DNA from: Saccharomycopsis malanga
Taxonomy: Eukaryota > Ascomycota > Saccharomycetes > Ascoideales > Saccharomycopsidaceae
Assembly (NCBI GenBank): GCA_004014935.1
Contig: CP025324.1
Span: 2,418,501-2,482,500 of the forward strand
DNA: 64,000 nt
Reading direction: 5' to 3'
Shown here: piece after piece, positions 19,735-30,156 of the stretch
Position numbering within the stretch: position 1 is the first letter of the stretch
How the letters are laid out: each line of letters begins with the position of its first letter
Translations under genes and position numbers: made by a program
Notes under the pieces: generated by a model
Database searches by the model: none
What the model was told of the DNA's origin: nothing
The model's input: only the letters and a program-made list of their open reading frames with translations

Positions 19735-22056
19735 ATGTCCAGTTATAACAAATTGAACGATATTCATTGGAGACCATCGAAGAAAAGTTCACTGTTGCCG
19801 TTATACGAGGAGAAGCCTAAAAACAGTAATTTCAGAAACGCCAGTGCTTTCCATAATCCAATATCATTGTTTTGGCACGACCGTCAGAAACGCAAAATGT
19901 TGTACAAAGCTTTCCTAGGCTCCTGTATAGTGTATATATTCTATTATATTTTCCTTTCAGGACCTCCAGCGTTACCAAACGGACAATTCAGATTTAATAG
20001 CACGGAAGATGTTAAGTCCAAACAGGATCAAATAAGAAATGTCATGAAAGAATCTTTTGCTGATTACAAGAAACACGGTTGGGGAAAAGATGTTTATCAT
20101 CCTGTCAGTCAATATGGTGAGAACATGGGCCCAAAGCCTTTGGGATGGATCATTGTTGATTCCTTAGATACTCTCATGTTGATGAATTTGACTGACGAAT
20201 TGGCAGATGCCAGAAAATGGGTCAAAGATGACTTGACATATGATTTTGATTACGCAGTCAATACGTTTGAAACAACTATTAGAATGCTTGGTGGGTTGTT
20301 ATCTGCATATTATCTTTCTAATGATGACATCTATTTAAATAAAGCTACTGATTTGGGAAACAGATTGTTGGGGGCCTTTGATTCCCCTACAGGTATTCCT
20401 TACGCTAGCATCAATCTCAAGACCTCTCAAGGCATCAAGTCGCATGCTGATGGTGGTGCTTCTTCTACTGCTGAGGCCACCACCTTACAATTGGAATTTA
20501 AGTATCTTTCCAAGCTTACTGGCGAATCCTTGTATTGGGACAAGGTGGAGAAAGTCATGGAAACTTTGTACAATGGGAACAATCCTAAAGACGGTTTGGT
20601 TCCAATCTTTGTCCATCCAGATACCGGCAAGTTCAGAGGCAACTTGATTCGTCTTGGATCTCGTGGCGACTCTTATTACGAGTATTTGTTGAAACAGTAT
20701 ATGCAAACCAAAGAAAGCATTTATTTAAAGATGTATAGAGAATCGGTAGATGGTGTAAAAAAACATATGGCCAGAGTTTCGGGTGGTCCTGAGAAATTAA
20801 CTTTCATTGGGGAGTTGGAAAATGGAATCAATGGTGCTTTATCTCCAAAGATGGATCATTTAGTATGCTTTTATGGCGGTTTGTTAGCTTTAGGAGCTAC
20901 AGAAGGTCAACAAGTCTCAAAATTCAATAAACAAAACCTTTGGACAGCCACTAGAAATGACGATCTCAAGTTTGCTAAGGAACTCACTAGAACTTGCTAC
21001 AAAATGTACAATTTGACCGAGACAGGCTTGGCACCAGAAATTGTTGTGTTCAACGAGGCTGCTAACTCTAAAACTGATTTCTATATCAAACCAGCAGATA
21101 CTCACAATTTACAACGTCCAGAAACCGTAGAGAGCTTGTTTATTTTATATAGAATCACCAAAGACCCTATATACCGTCAATGGGGTTGGGAAATCTTTGA
21201 GAACTTTGTAAAATACACTAAAGTGAACAAGGAAGGCGGCTATAGCTCTATTGATGACGTTACCCAACCAGACAACATTCAGTTCAGAGACAATATGGAA
21301 TCGTTCTGGCTTGCCGAAACCTTGAAGTATTTGTACTTGTTGTTTGAGGATGATGACTCTGTGATGGCTTTAGATAAAGTTGTCTTCAATACCGAGGCCC
21401 ATCCATTACCTATGTTTGATATGGAGCCATTATTCAAAACTGGCTGGCGATTAAATAGTGATCCAAATGCTAAGTTTAAGGTTGAGCAATCCTTGTCGTT
21501 TGGACGTGGAAGAGCTGATGACCACGCCGAGTTTGACAAAAAGATGAAAGAACTCAATCTCGATAAACCTATAAATAAGGATAAACTTTTCATTGAAAAG
21601 GAAGAATATCATGTTGACGGAAAGGCCAATCAGGAAAAAATAAAAGTTGCTTCTAGCACATCTTCGAGTACTACTAGCACATCTTCGAGTACTACTAGCA
21701 CATCTACGAGCACTACTAGCACAGCTGTTGAATCTATTGGTCTTTCAAAGGAAGAAATCATGGAGAGAGAAAAAAATGTTCACAAGGACATCAAAGATGC
21801 TCCTGCCGCCATTCCAGCTGCCAAACCACTCGACGAACAACTAAAAGAAGAAATCAAGGTTGCTGAAGACAAAAACTTGATCATAGAGTCATCCGAAAAG
21901 TATCCATCGGACAACAAAGCCAGCATTGCTAAGAAAAACACTCCAAAAGACAAATATACACAGGACGCTATCGACAAGAAGATTAAAGAAGAGTTGGAAG
22001 CCGGAAGAGACCCTACTGAGATTATTGACGAATTGGTGAAGGAGGATGTACCATGA
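19735..22056 (+). CDS. MNS1: ER alpha-1,2-mannosidase I (GH47) with long C-terminal extension
   Basis: The enzyme trims one mannose from Man9GlcNAc2 on glycoproteins in the ER. It is a 773-aa type II membrane protein with a short basic cytosolic tail and a membrane helix at about 58-75. The GH47 catalytic domain contains LQRPETVES (Arg461-Pro462-Glu463), NMESFWLAETLKYLY and VVFNTEAHP, where Thr553 is the calcium ligand. The two cysteines that form the conserved yeast Mns1 disulfide are present. Sequence similarity to S. cerevisiae Mns1 (549 aa) ends at KTGWRL (residue 573), where the yeast protein ends TTGWSL. The remaining 200 residues are extra: a Ser/Thr repeat, then an Asp/Lys/Glu-rich region. 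The extension is continuous with the catalytic frame. No KDEL-type signal is present. Confidence 0.9.
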   Translation: MSSYNKLNDIHWRPSKKSSLLPLYEEKPKNSNFRNASAFHNPISLFWHDRQKRKMLYKAFLGSCIVYIFYYIFLSGPPALPNGQFRFNSTEDVKSKQDQIRNVMKESFADYKKHGWGKDVYHPVSQYGENMGPKPLGWIIVDSLDTLMLMNLTDELADARKWVKDDLTYDFDYAVNTFETTIRMLGGLLSAYYLSNDDIYLNKATDLGNRLLGAFDSPTGIPYASINLKTSQGIKSHADGGASSTAEATTLQLEFKYLSKLTGESLYWDKVEKVMETLYNGNNPKDGLVPIFVHPDTGKFRGNLIRLGSRGDSYYEYLLKQYMQTKESIYLKMYRESVDGVKKHMARVSGGPEKLTFIGELENGINGALSPKMDHLVCFYGGLLALGATEGQQVSKFNKQNLWTATRNDDLKFAKELTRTCYKMYNLTETGLAPEIVVFNEAANSKTDFYIKPADTHNLQRPETVESLFILYRITKDPIYRQWGWEIFENFVKYTKVNKEGGYSSIDDVTQPDNIQFRDNMESFWLAETLKYLYLLFEDDDSVMALDKVVFNTEAHPLPMFDMEPLFKTGWRLNSDPNAKFKVEQSLSFGRGRADDHAEFDKKMKELNLDKPINKDKLFIEKEEYHVDGKANQEKIKVASSTSSSTTSTSSSTTSTSTSTTSTAVESIGLSKEEIMEREKNVHKDIKDAPAAIPAAKPLDEQLKEEIKVAEDKNLIIESSEKYPSDNKASIAKKNTPKDKYTQDAIDKKIKEELEAGRDPTEIIDELVKEDVP
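21655..21717 (+). repeat. Three 21-bp tandem repeats in MNS1
   Basis: Unit AGCACATCTTCGAGTACTACT occurs twice exactly and a third time with two changes, followed by a truncated unit. It encodes STSSSTT-type residues in the lumenal extension, a likely O-mannosylated linker of variable length. Confidence 0.85.
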
Positions 22057-22781
22057 GCTGACTTTTATTATCAATACTGCAAAATATATAGTATTACTAT
22101 AGTCTAACATAACGCTTGGTGTTTTCGATAATAGGCATTGTAGGATAGTTGGTAATCTGTAGTAATACGTTTCTTTGTCTTACAAGTTATTGAACTTTGC
22201 TTATTTTTTAGCCTTGTCTTCGCTGGCATTTAAATTATACAAGTTGGCCTTTTAATCTGTTGTCCAATTTCAAGTTTCGTTCAAGATTTTGATTTGTTTA
22301 TACAAACGGCTTTCATTCTATAAATCAGACCTGATTTTATCTTCATCAGATTTTATCAAGAACTTTAGAGTCATCTTAATACACTCGATATCTCCTACGA
22401 AAGTACTATCTACAACTAACGTTATCAACTGAATTATTATTATTCAACTTATATTCTCTGTTTATATCATTACAGAATTTTTTTCTACCACTGACAGTTA
22501 TCCAGTATGCCTCAGCCGTACCTGGAAATGGAGAAGCTGCCACTGTGGATGGCGTAACTCGGTTTATCATTGAGAGTTGGTTATTGGCCAGCGATAAGAA
22601 CTTGTCCGGCCCGCCTAGTTAAATTTCCCCGGACGCATGATGACTCCATTTTTCAGCTACTTACTACTTACACTCTGTCAGTATAGTAATACTTAAGTTT
22701 TATTCTTTGAATTAATCTTCCAAAAGCTTGTAGTAACTTGTATAAACTTTTTTAACAAGGCATACATCGTTTAAGACAAAA
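22057..22781. promoter_or_regulatory. DAL2 upstream region with a GATA-factor site
   Basis: GATAAG lies at 22593-22598, and further GATAA/TTATC cores occur near 22337, 22355 and 22498. Allantoin-pathway genes in yeasts are activated through such sites by Gln3/Gat1-type factors under nitrogen limitation. Confidence 0.5.
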
Positions 22782-23890
22782 ATGTCTATTTCTATTCTTA
22801 CAGAGGAATCATTTAAGACTGACGTTGTCAGCAAATATACTGGTACGTTTATGTAATATATAACACTGTTAGGAAGATATACTGACAATAATCAGACGTC
22901 ATTGGCAAAAAGGTTGGTGGTAAAGTGTTGGGATGTTCTGACGAATGGTTTGCTGATGCTGTCAATTTGATTGAACCACGTCCTGCTATCAGAGACGCTA
23001 CGAGATTTACTCCTAAAGGTGCTTGGTACGATGGTTGGGAGACCAGAAGACATAACAAACAAGAAGCTGATTGGGTCATTTTCAAATTTGGAGTTGCGTC
23101 TGCAAAACTTATAGCTGCTGAAGTAGACACAGCTTTTTTCAATGGTAATCATGCCCCATTTATTTCTGTAGAAGGTGTCTATTTACCAGATGTCAGTGAT
23201 GAGGAAGTGCTGAAACAAAACAGCGAAAATAAAATCAAATGGGAACCGATTTTACCAAAGCTTGAATGTGGGCCTTCAGCAAGATTTTTTTTCAAAAGAA
23301 ACTCAATCACTGATCAACCTTACACTCATGCAAGATTAAGAATGTATCCTGATGGGGGGATTGCAAGATTCAGACTCTACGGAACAGTGATACCGGTATT
23401 GCCTAAGGACCCTACTGAGCTCTTGGATACCGCATCAGTTAAGAATGGTGGTGTAGCCATCGCTTGGTCTGACCAGCATTTTGGCACTGCTGACAACTTG
23501 CTTTTGCCTGGACGGGGTCATGACATGTCTGACGGCTGGGAAACCAAAAGATCTAGAACTCCTGGCCATGTAGATTGGGTCATTATTCAGTTGGGTCTTC
23601 CAACAAAAATTCACGAGATTGTTATTGACACTGCCCATTTCAAGGGCAACTTTCCACAGCGTATACAAGTTAAAGCTTTGAATGCTGCTTCTGCCAGTGT
23701 CGATTATGAATCCTCAAAATGGGAACAAGTTGTTCCAGAAACAGAAACAGGTCCTCACAAGGAACATTTTTATAATGCTAAAAACAACAAGCTACAAAAC
23801 ACCCAAAATAAAGTCTACACTCATGTTGCTTTGACAATCATTCCAGACGGTGGTGTGAAGAGAGTAAGGGTCATTGGTACCCGGGTTTAA
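22782..23890 (+). CDS. DAL2: Allantoicase, two exons
   Basis: Allantoicase hydrolyses allantoate to ureidoglycolate and urea in purine-nitrogen use. Exon 1 (22782-22842) supplies the first 20 codons. Removal of a 53-nt intron restores KYTD-VIGKKVGGKVLGCSDEWFAD. The 351-aa product (S. cerevisiae Dal2: 343) has the two internally repeated jelly-roll halves of the family. Each half carries a matching W(Y)DGWETRR/DGWETKRSR block and a DTA(F/H)F(N/K)G(N) block: GAWYDGWETRR with VDTAFFNGNH in the first, SDGWETKRSRTPGH with IDTAHFKGNF in the second. The intron has donor GTACGT, branch TACTGAC (22880-22886) and acceptor ATCAG. The GATA site upstream fits nitrogen-catabolite control, and the next gene is a Zn2Cys6 regulator. 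Confidence 0.93.
22843..22895 (+). other. DAL2 intron (53 nt)
   Basis: Donor GTACGT, branch TACTGAC, acceptor CAG at 22895, splitting an Asp codon (G|AC). It is the shortest intron in the window. Confidence 0.85.
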
Positions 23891-25159
23891 TTTCTATACT
23901 ATGTTAACTTGTAACTCGTGTGTATAGTGCCAATTTTAAAGTCAGTTCTAGTACAATACAATTCGAAGTGTAACTTTTTTTCCTTCAAACGGACGAGCTT
24001 CCAATTACGTAAAGCCCTCTAGTTTCGTGGCTGAAATACATCAGCAAAAAGCTGAAAAGAAAGATTCAGTATTCACTTGAAAATGAGAAAAGTATGTCCA
24101 TTTGTTATGATAAAGGTCCTATGATAAGTAGACTTACATACAAAAATCATTACTCATTTTTCGACGGCCTATTCTTTGGCTTCCAGAAACATGTCTTAAA
24201 AAATTTCAGTTTAGTACTGTTCAATCAAAGAAAAAAAAAAAAAAAGAACGACCTTAAAGGATTTGCTACTTTAAAACTTGTTCTGACTAACATTTGTTAT
24301 TTCTGACAGACTATTGACACTTATTTGTCTCACAAACCCTCCCATAGTTGTCTCCTACCTACAAATTATCAGATCAACGTAGATCAGCCTTCAATATACT
24401 GACTCAGTCTATTTTATTCCAGTAGCCCAACAACATATTCGCTGGATACAACGTGTGTCGTATCAGCAATGTTCCATCAATTGAACACTCGTTAAGCTTT
24501 TTAAACTACATGTTTTTCAGTTACAGTACAATTTTGAGCAAACCATAACGTTATTCAACTTCCATAGTGGTCTTGCTAACACTCACCCCTGTTAAAAGCT
24601 CACATTTCCTTCTAGACTACCTAGAAGTGCTGATCCTTCGTTACAGGCATGCATGGTGGTGCACCTCTGGTACCAACATCCATGATGTTGCACCATTTTG
24701 CAGAGCACGAAGTAATAGTGCGTTTAACTGCACTAGCGTACATAACGTATGCACAATTATACGACAACATCGCACACCACTGCAAAACCGCACACCAACC
24801 CACGCCAACCCGCATGTCCGGGTAACAGGTGCCAAATGAGTGTCAAAGAAAGTCTGGCGATGGAGATGTGCTTGGTTTTTTACTATTTGGTTTTTTTCTT
24901 GAGCATTTTTTATACTCTTAGGCAGGCATCAAGCGGAAAACAATACTATAAAGAGCCCAAATTCCTGGATTACAAAGCGTTTGTCTTAGACTTGTTGGAC
25001 TGGACGTGTCTAACAACATTTAGACCCATCTTCCTTATTTTCCGAGCATTTTCCGTGGCCGTCCGACCTTTTCCTCGACAGCTGCAGATTTATGTCCAGT
25101 GTCTATTTCATCTAGACAGAAGAGCAACTTCAATTTTGCGGCCCATAACACAAGAGACC
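23891..25159 (+). promoter_or_regulatory. Long upstream/leader region of the Zn2Cys6 gene
   Basis: About 1.27 kb separates DAL2 from the preferred start of the regulator. It contains a good intron (24092-24309), a Reb1-like CGGGTAA at 24819-24825, a GC-rich stretch at about 24640-24840 and an in-frame open extension from an ATG at 24749. No other gene is supported. Confidence 0.5.
24092..24309 (+). other. Predicted 218-nt intron in the leader of the Zn2Cys6 gene
   Basis: Donor GTATGT at 24092-24097, branch GACTAAC at 24285-24291, acceptor TTTCTGACAG ending 24309. It is preceded by ATGAGAAAA. Splicing would create a 34-codon frame (24083 to about 24401), either an upstream ORF or a tiny separate gene. 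An A-rich run of about 15 lies inside. Confidence 0.5.
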
Positions 25160-27355
25160 ATGTCTACCAGAACGACGTCAACCTACTCCCATAATGGGTG
25201 CACCCGGTGCAAGAAGATGAAAATAAAGTGTGATGAAAAGCAGCCAACATGCGGAGCATGTGAACGTAAGAAAGCATCGTGTGTGTACGAGTTTCCATTT
25301 GTTATTTACAACCCTTATCTGTCCAAAAAGAAGAAGAAAGCAGCACGTAGTACAGCACCACCTGGCACTGCAAAAGTATCCAAGAACACGAACTCGCAAC
25401 CTACATATAAGCTCAAGGCGGAAGATAAACGTATTTTGCAGATTACATTGCCTAGTGAGTTCAAATTTGTTGCTGAAAAGTTTGACGATGAAACATCATC
25501 TTCGTCATCAACAACCGCATCGCCAAAAACCGTAGAGTCTCAGATCACATCCAAGGCGGCGCAGATTTCTAAAAAATACGAACTGTTGAAAGCATCGCAA
25601 AATATTGAAAGCGCATTTGCCAACCAGTTATCTTTGGATGAACAGAAGAAATTGACTAAAGAACATAAAAAGGCATATGCCAAGCAGCAGCAGTTAGAAA
25701 AACAACATCAGCAACATAATCTAAAGGTGGAACATAACTCTTTCTTATTTGATGACAACCAATGGCAAACTGGTACCCTGTCAAACCAAGTGGTTAGTCC
25801 TAGTGCTATTCCAAGCCTTGATGTCTCTGAACCTGTTTTTTCTTCTGTAGGTGATACACAGAATGCAAGCAATGTCAAGCTTGAAGAGTTTGATTCTGAT
25901 ATATTGGCTGGTATGTTGGGAACAGATGATTTATTCGCGGAAACTGCCCAGTTAGATGGTCTGAGTTCTGTTGCTCTTCAGCACCAACCGTTGCCAGAAT
26001 TGCAGTTCAACTTTTATACAACTCATAATGTTGGGGTCATGGTGGATTATTTTGCCAAAGCTCAGCCGATTATCGATGCTAAACATCTCACTCCTGAAGA
26101 TCCAGAGCTTTCCAACTTGATTTGGCGTTGTTTCATATCTGGAAAAGCTCTTTCCAATCATTTATTTGTAGATGACGATTTTCATAATAATGATCTTATT
26201 GACTGGCTTCAGGTACTCGCAAAAAACGATGCTGCAAATCATAACATTATTTTTACCAGTGTCACCGCCACCACCGCCAACGGTATTTACCTTCAGACAA
26301 ACATATATTACTGGTATGTTGTGAAGGAGAAATACATGGATTATACTATTTCCATATTGAAGGAATACATTGATAGCAGCAACTCATTCATTCTCATGTC
26401 TTGCTTGTTGTTTACAGTCTTGCTTCTATATTCTGAAAGATCGGGAACAGACAGTCCCGTATGGAGATTCCATTTGAAAGGCGCATTAGGAATTTTAAAG
26501 AAAATCAATAGTATATGGAATTTGGAAGATATACATCTGATAGAGCGCAAGAGCGAAGAACTTGAGGCAGCTATTAACTTGTTCCATTTTTGCGAATGTT
26601 GGTTTATTGCTGCGGAGTCTTTAGCATGGGTATCCTCTATCAATGGTGGCTCGTTGCCTTGCGAAACACCACAAGATATTATAGATGCTAGACAATTTTT
26701 GTTTGGTCATTTGAAATATGAAAATCAAAATCCATTGGTCAATGATGGTTTCAACACCCTAAGGTTCTGTCCACAGAGCTTGGTAGAGGTAATGAATGAA
26801 GTTGTGCTTCATACCATGTCTCTCAAAGTTGATTACGATCTTGACTTAACAGAGTTAAATGGGCTTTTGCTATATGCCCCACCAACTATAGAATCATTCT
26901 ATTTGGGCCAGCAGCTTTTAGTCACCGTTCAGCAGCACGAAAATGATACCTATGAGTTCAAGTCTTGCAAAGATTTGGATTTGGCAGAAACAATGCGCAC
27001 CACCGCTAAATGTTTTTCAATAGGTATTAAGTGCTACATTTTATCCAACTTTATGGGCTACAGCATTCATTCTCCAGAAATACAGTCTAGCATTCCAGTC
27101 TTTATTGAAGCATTCAACAAAATGCCATACTTGAGTCAATGTGCCATCTCTATTCATTGGCCTTGCTTCTTCTTGGCTTGCTGCACTCCTCCAGATTCAA
27201 ACCTCCGAGAGCAGATATTAAAACCTTTGAATATCATGGTTAGCCAGACCATGCTTGCTGCAACTTTTTCAATAAAAAGAATTAAGCAAATATGGAGAGC
27301 CCTTGATACTAATGACTACTCCAATATGGAGAAGGTGGACACCATTTGTTTTTAA
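25160..27355 (+). CDS. Zn2Cys6 (Gal4-type) transcription factor
   Basis: The 731-aa protein begins MSTRTTSTYSHNG. Its zinc cluster Cx2Cx6Cx6Cx2Cx6C lies at Cys14, 17, 24, 31, 34 and 41 (core CTRCKKMKIKCD), followed by a basic KKKKK linker. The middle is Gln/Lys-rich. The C-terminal half (about residue 290 on) is helical and resembles the fungal-specific transcription-factor domain of the Uga3/Lys14/Arg81 group, including a WRFHLKGALGILKK segment. I chose the ATG at 25160 because it places the zinc cluster near the N-terminus, as is usual. The frame stays open to an ATG at 24749, which would add 137 residues including two hydrophobic runs and looks non-coding. Its position beside allantoicase suggests, but does not show, a nitrogen-related role. 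Confidence 0.85.
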   Translation: MSTRTTSTYSHNGCTRCKKMKIKCDEKQPTCGACERKKASCVYEFPFVIYNPYLSKKKKKAARSTAPPGTAKVSKNTNSQPTYKLKAEDKRILQITLPSEFKFVAEKFDDETSSSSSTTASPKTVESQITSKAAQISKKYELLKASQNIESAFANQLSLDEQKKLTKEHKKAYAKQQQLEKQHQQHNLKVEHNSFLFDDNQWQTGTLSNQVVSPSAIPSLDVSEPVFSSVGDTQNASNVKLEEFDSDILAGMLGTDDLFAETAQLDGLSSVALQHQPLPELQFNFYTTHNVGVMVDYFAKAQPIIDAKHLTPEDPELSNLIWRCFISGKALSNHLFVDDDFHNNDLIDWLQVLAKNDAANHNIIFTSVTATTANGIYLQTNIYYWYVVKEKYMDYTISILKEYIDSSNSFILMSCLLFTVLLLYSERSGTDSPVWRFHLKGALGILKKINSIWNLEDIHLIERKSEELEAAINLFHFCECWFIAAESLAWVSSINGGSLPCETPQDIIDARQFLFGHLKYENQNPLVNDGFNTLRFCPQSLVEVMNEVVLHTMSLKVDYDLDLTELNGLLLYAPPTIESFYLGQQLLVTVQQHENDTYEFKSCKDLDLAETMRTTAKCFSIGIKCYILSNFMGYSIHSPEIQSSIPVFIEAFNKMPYLSQCAISIHWPCFFLACCTPPDSNLREQILKPLNIMVSQTMLAATFSIKRIKQIWRALDTNDYSNMEKVDTICF

Positions 27356-28788
27356 GGACTTTTTTTTGCGGTTTCTATCGCATGTTTTTATTTCTGTTAT
27401 TATATTAATTTCATTATTATCTTTCTGTCATACTTTATTATTATCATTGTGTTCTACCAGACATTTTCATGGATTTTTGTTTTTATTTTCACTGATATCA
27501 TGTCTCCACTTACAGATACTTTCCACTTTTTAATGACAAATCGTGGAGCCTTTTTATGTACCATAGTCGCCGTTCAATAGAAGTTTGCTTACATTTTCGG
27601 GTAGAACGTTTCTAACTTTATATGTTATAATATGAAGACGGGTTGACTCTTTGCGGAGGTTTTGCTTAGTCCAGAAGTTGAGCTTAATACATTATAATGG
27701 CACGATGAATGGCGACTTTGGAAAATTTTTACCACAACTTACTGGGTTTTTATTTCGAAACCCTTTTTGTAAAAATGTTGATCAATAATCAAATAGTCAG
27801 TACCCATAATCTTTCGTTCAAAGTCTTGGTTAGACATTTCCACTTCCTGCTACCGTCAATGGTGCTGATAAAATGACACTCCTATTTGATTTTCTCAATT
27901 GCTTTAATATGAAAAACATAAAAACACGTAATTTATTTTGTATCATTGTATGTTCAAATTTTGCCTCTAGTATAAATTCACTAGCGTTTATAATAATAGT
28001 CTTCACTTATTGAAGAAAGAATTTTTTGCTCTGTAAGAACACACCCAGTACAATTGACCTCTCGGCTGTCATAACTATACATTTAATATCCACTCATAAT
28101 GGTTTACAGCTACTTTTTCCTAGTAATGTCATATTTCAAACCAACCTTTAATTACGAGCATATAGAGCTACAGCCCTGCATGTCATCAAGCTAGGGGCCT
28201 GAAGTTTCAGGGTCTGTTTTCTATAGCAATTTTTATCAAAACAATTGAAAAATCTACAAAACCACTACAATAGTAAAAAATTCTAACGGACTATATTAGT
28301 ATACCAGCATGAATTGCTCATTTTACTTATAGGTTGAGTTTATAGGTAGATCGCCATACAATAAGACGCGCACGAGACCAAAAATCAACAAAATTTTTCG
28401 TCTGCAAGGAAAGGCATGAATGAAAAACAGGACGAAAAAAAGATATGAATCGGGCTTTAGATGAGGTATATAAACATTGATAAGTCCTAGTTCATTATCT
28501 AAAACGTCGAGAGTCAAGTCTATAAGTTGCAATTAAGTCATTCCCTAATATCCGGTTATTTAAACCAACTTTTTCCAGCCTCAAAGACTGTTTTCAATTC
28601 TTTTTGGCTCTGAAATTTTTGATAAAAGGTGTCCGTTTTGATAACGAATTAGCGTCATTATTACATCTACTTAGGCAGTATCTGTCAATAAAGGCACATA
28701 CTCTCAGTCTATCTAAAAGAACTGTTAGGAAACTTTGGGAGGCAAGATAAAAAACATTCTTTAGAATTACTTCTTGTCAAATATCAAT
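27356..28788. other. Intergenic, 1.4 kb, nothing recognised
   Basis: T-rich 3' region of the regulator and promoter of the ceramide synthase gene. Short ORFs such as 28323-28532 (-) have no support. Confidence 0.6.
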
Positions 28789-30156
28789 ATGTCCGGTAAA
28801 GATCTTCTTAAACCGACGAGTCCTGTTGGTAACAGAAGACGTGGATCCTCTGTAGGCAACATGAACAGCGTTGGGCAACCTAGTCTTGGCCTCTCCTCTA
28901 CTATTTCCAAAGGGTCAAAGCATAAGCGTCTCAGAAAAATCAATAATTCCAGAGTTAAAAGTAAAAAAGATTTGCTTGCTAAATTATGGTATACTTATGT
29001 TGAGTTGAATTTTCGGTTGACCTGGTTGACCCCTTTGCTTATTGTTTGCTCTACTGTAACTGTGTATTTGTTGAGCAACAACTACACTGAGTCCAATCCA
29101 TTGCACAAGTTTGTAGCTATCTCGTACTGTACCGACGAAAAGGATGAAAATGGATATTATTTGTATGACAAGGGCCCAAAGGATTTTGCGTTTGTTATAT
29201 TTTATGCAATTTTCTTTACTTTCTTTAGAGAGTTTGTCATGTCTGTTTTGGTTAAACCTTTGGCTTACAAGTTGAATATCACTAAAAAAGGCAAAACCCA
29301 AAGATTTATGGAACAAGCCTATTCCTTGGTTTATTACGGTATCAGTTCCCCTTTTGGTCTTTTTGTTATGATGAAGTTGCCAGTTAAGTGGTTTAACACT
29401 TATTACTTCTACGAATCATATCCTCATATTACAATCAACTTTTGGATCAAAGTCTTTTATTTAGGCCAAGCAGCTTTCTGGACTCAACAAGCATCTATCC
29501 TAGTTTTGCAGTTGGAAAAACCAAGAAAAGATTTTAAGGAGTTGGTTTTCCATCACATTATCACCATGTCCTTAATATATTCTTCCTATACGTTTAACTT
29601 TACTTGGATTGGTATTGCCATTTATCTCACTATGGATGTCTCTGATTTCTTCTTGTCCTTTTCCAAGATTTTGAACTATTTGGATGCCGCAATCACCCCT
29701 GTTTTCTTTGTCATATTTATTTTTGTCTGGGTTTACATGCGTCATTGGATCAATTTGAAAATTTTATGGTCCGTTTTGACCGAGTTTAAGACTGTTGGCC
29801 CTTACGATTTGAATTTCAAAACCGGCCAATATAAATGCTTTATTAGTCAGCCGATCGTCTTTGTTTTGTTATCTGCTCTTCAGTTGGTTAACCTTTATTG
29901 GCTTTTCTTGATTCTCAGAATTTTGGCAAGATACTTGTTCAGCGGTGTGGCTCAAGATGACAGAAGTGATGACGAAGACGAAGATGAAGACGGGGAAGAA
30001 ACAGGAGGTAACCCAGGCTACGAAGGCTATTCTACTGAATCAGAAGAAGGGTCAAACTTCAACGAGGACCAAGATGAACAAGACCAAGCAGAGACTACTG
30101 CTTTAAAAGAACAAAGTAAACCCAAGAAAGTCCACATTGGAAGAAAAAAGAATTAA
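28789..30156 (+). CDS. LAG1: Ceramide synthase, Lag1/Lac1 family
   Basis: This ER membrane enzyme N-acylates sphingoid bases to make ceramide. The 455-aa product has about seven to eight hydrophobic helices. The TLC/Lag motif is intact: ELVFHHIITM with His255-His256, then TMDVSDFF (281-288) with both acidic residues. NPLHKFVAISY, YLGQAAFWTQQ and QLEKPRKDFKEL match S. cerevisiae Lag1/Lac1 closely. The C-terminus is strongly acidic (a DDEDEDEDGEE run), as in yeast, where it is phosphorylated by casein kinase 2, and ends in a lysine-rich GRKKN. The open frame begins at a TTG (28774), so the first ATG at 28789 is the start. CTG-clade yeasts carry two ceramide synthases. LAG1 is preferred here from similarity to the yeast pair, but LAC1 remains possible. 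I found no in-frame CTG. Confidence 0.88.
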   Translation: MSGKDLLKPTSPVGNRRRGSSVGNMNSVGQPSLGLSSTISKGSKHKRLRKINNSRVKSKKDLLAKLWYTYVELNFRLTWLTPLLIVCSTVTVYLLSNNYTESNPLHKFVAISYCTDEKDENGYYLYDKGPKDFAFVIFYAIFFTFFREFVMSVLVKPLAYKLNITKKGKTQRFMEQAYSLVYYGISSPFGLFVMMKLPVKWFNTYYFYESYPHITINFWIKVFYLGQAAFWTQQASILVLQLEKPRKDFKELVFHHIITMSLIYSSYTFNFTWIGIAIYLTMDVSDFFLSFSKILNYLDAAITPVFFVIFIFVWVYMRHWINLKILWSVLTEFKTVGPYDLNFKTGQYKCFISQPIVFVLLSALQLVNLYWLFLILRILARYLFSGVAQDDRSDDEDEDEDGEETGGNPGYEGYSTESEEGSNFNEDQDEQDQAETTALKEQSKPKKVHIGRKKN

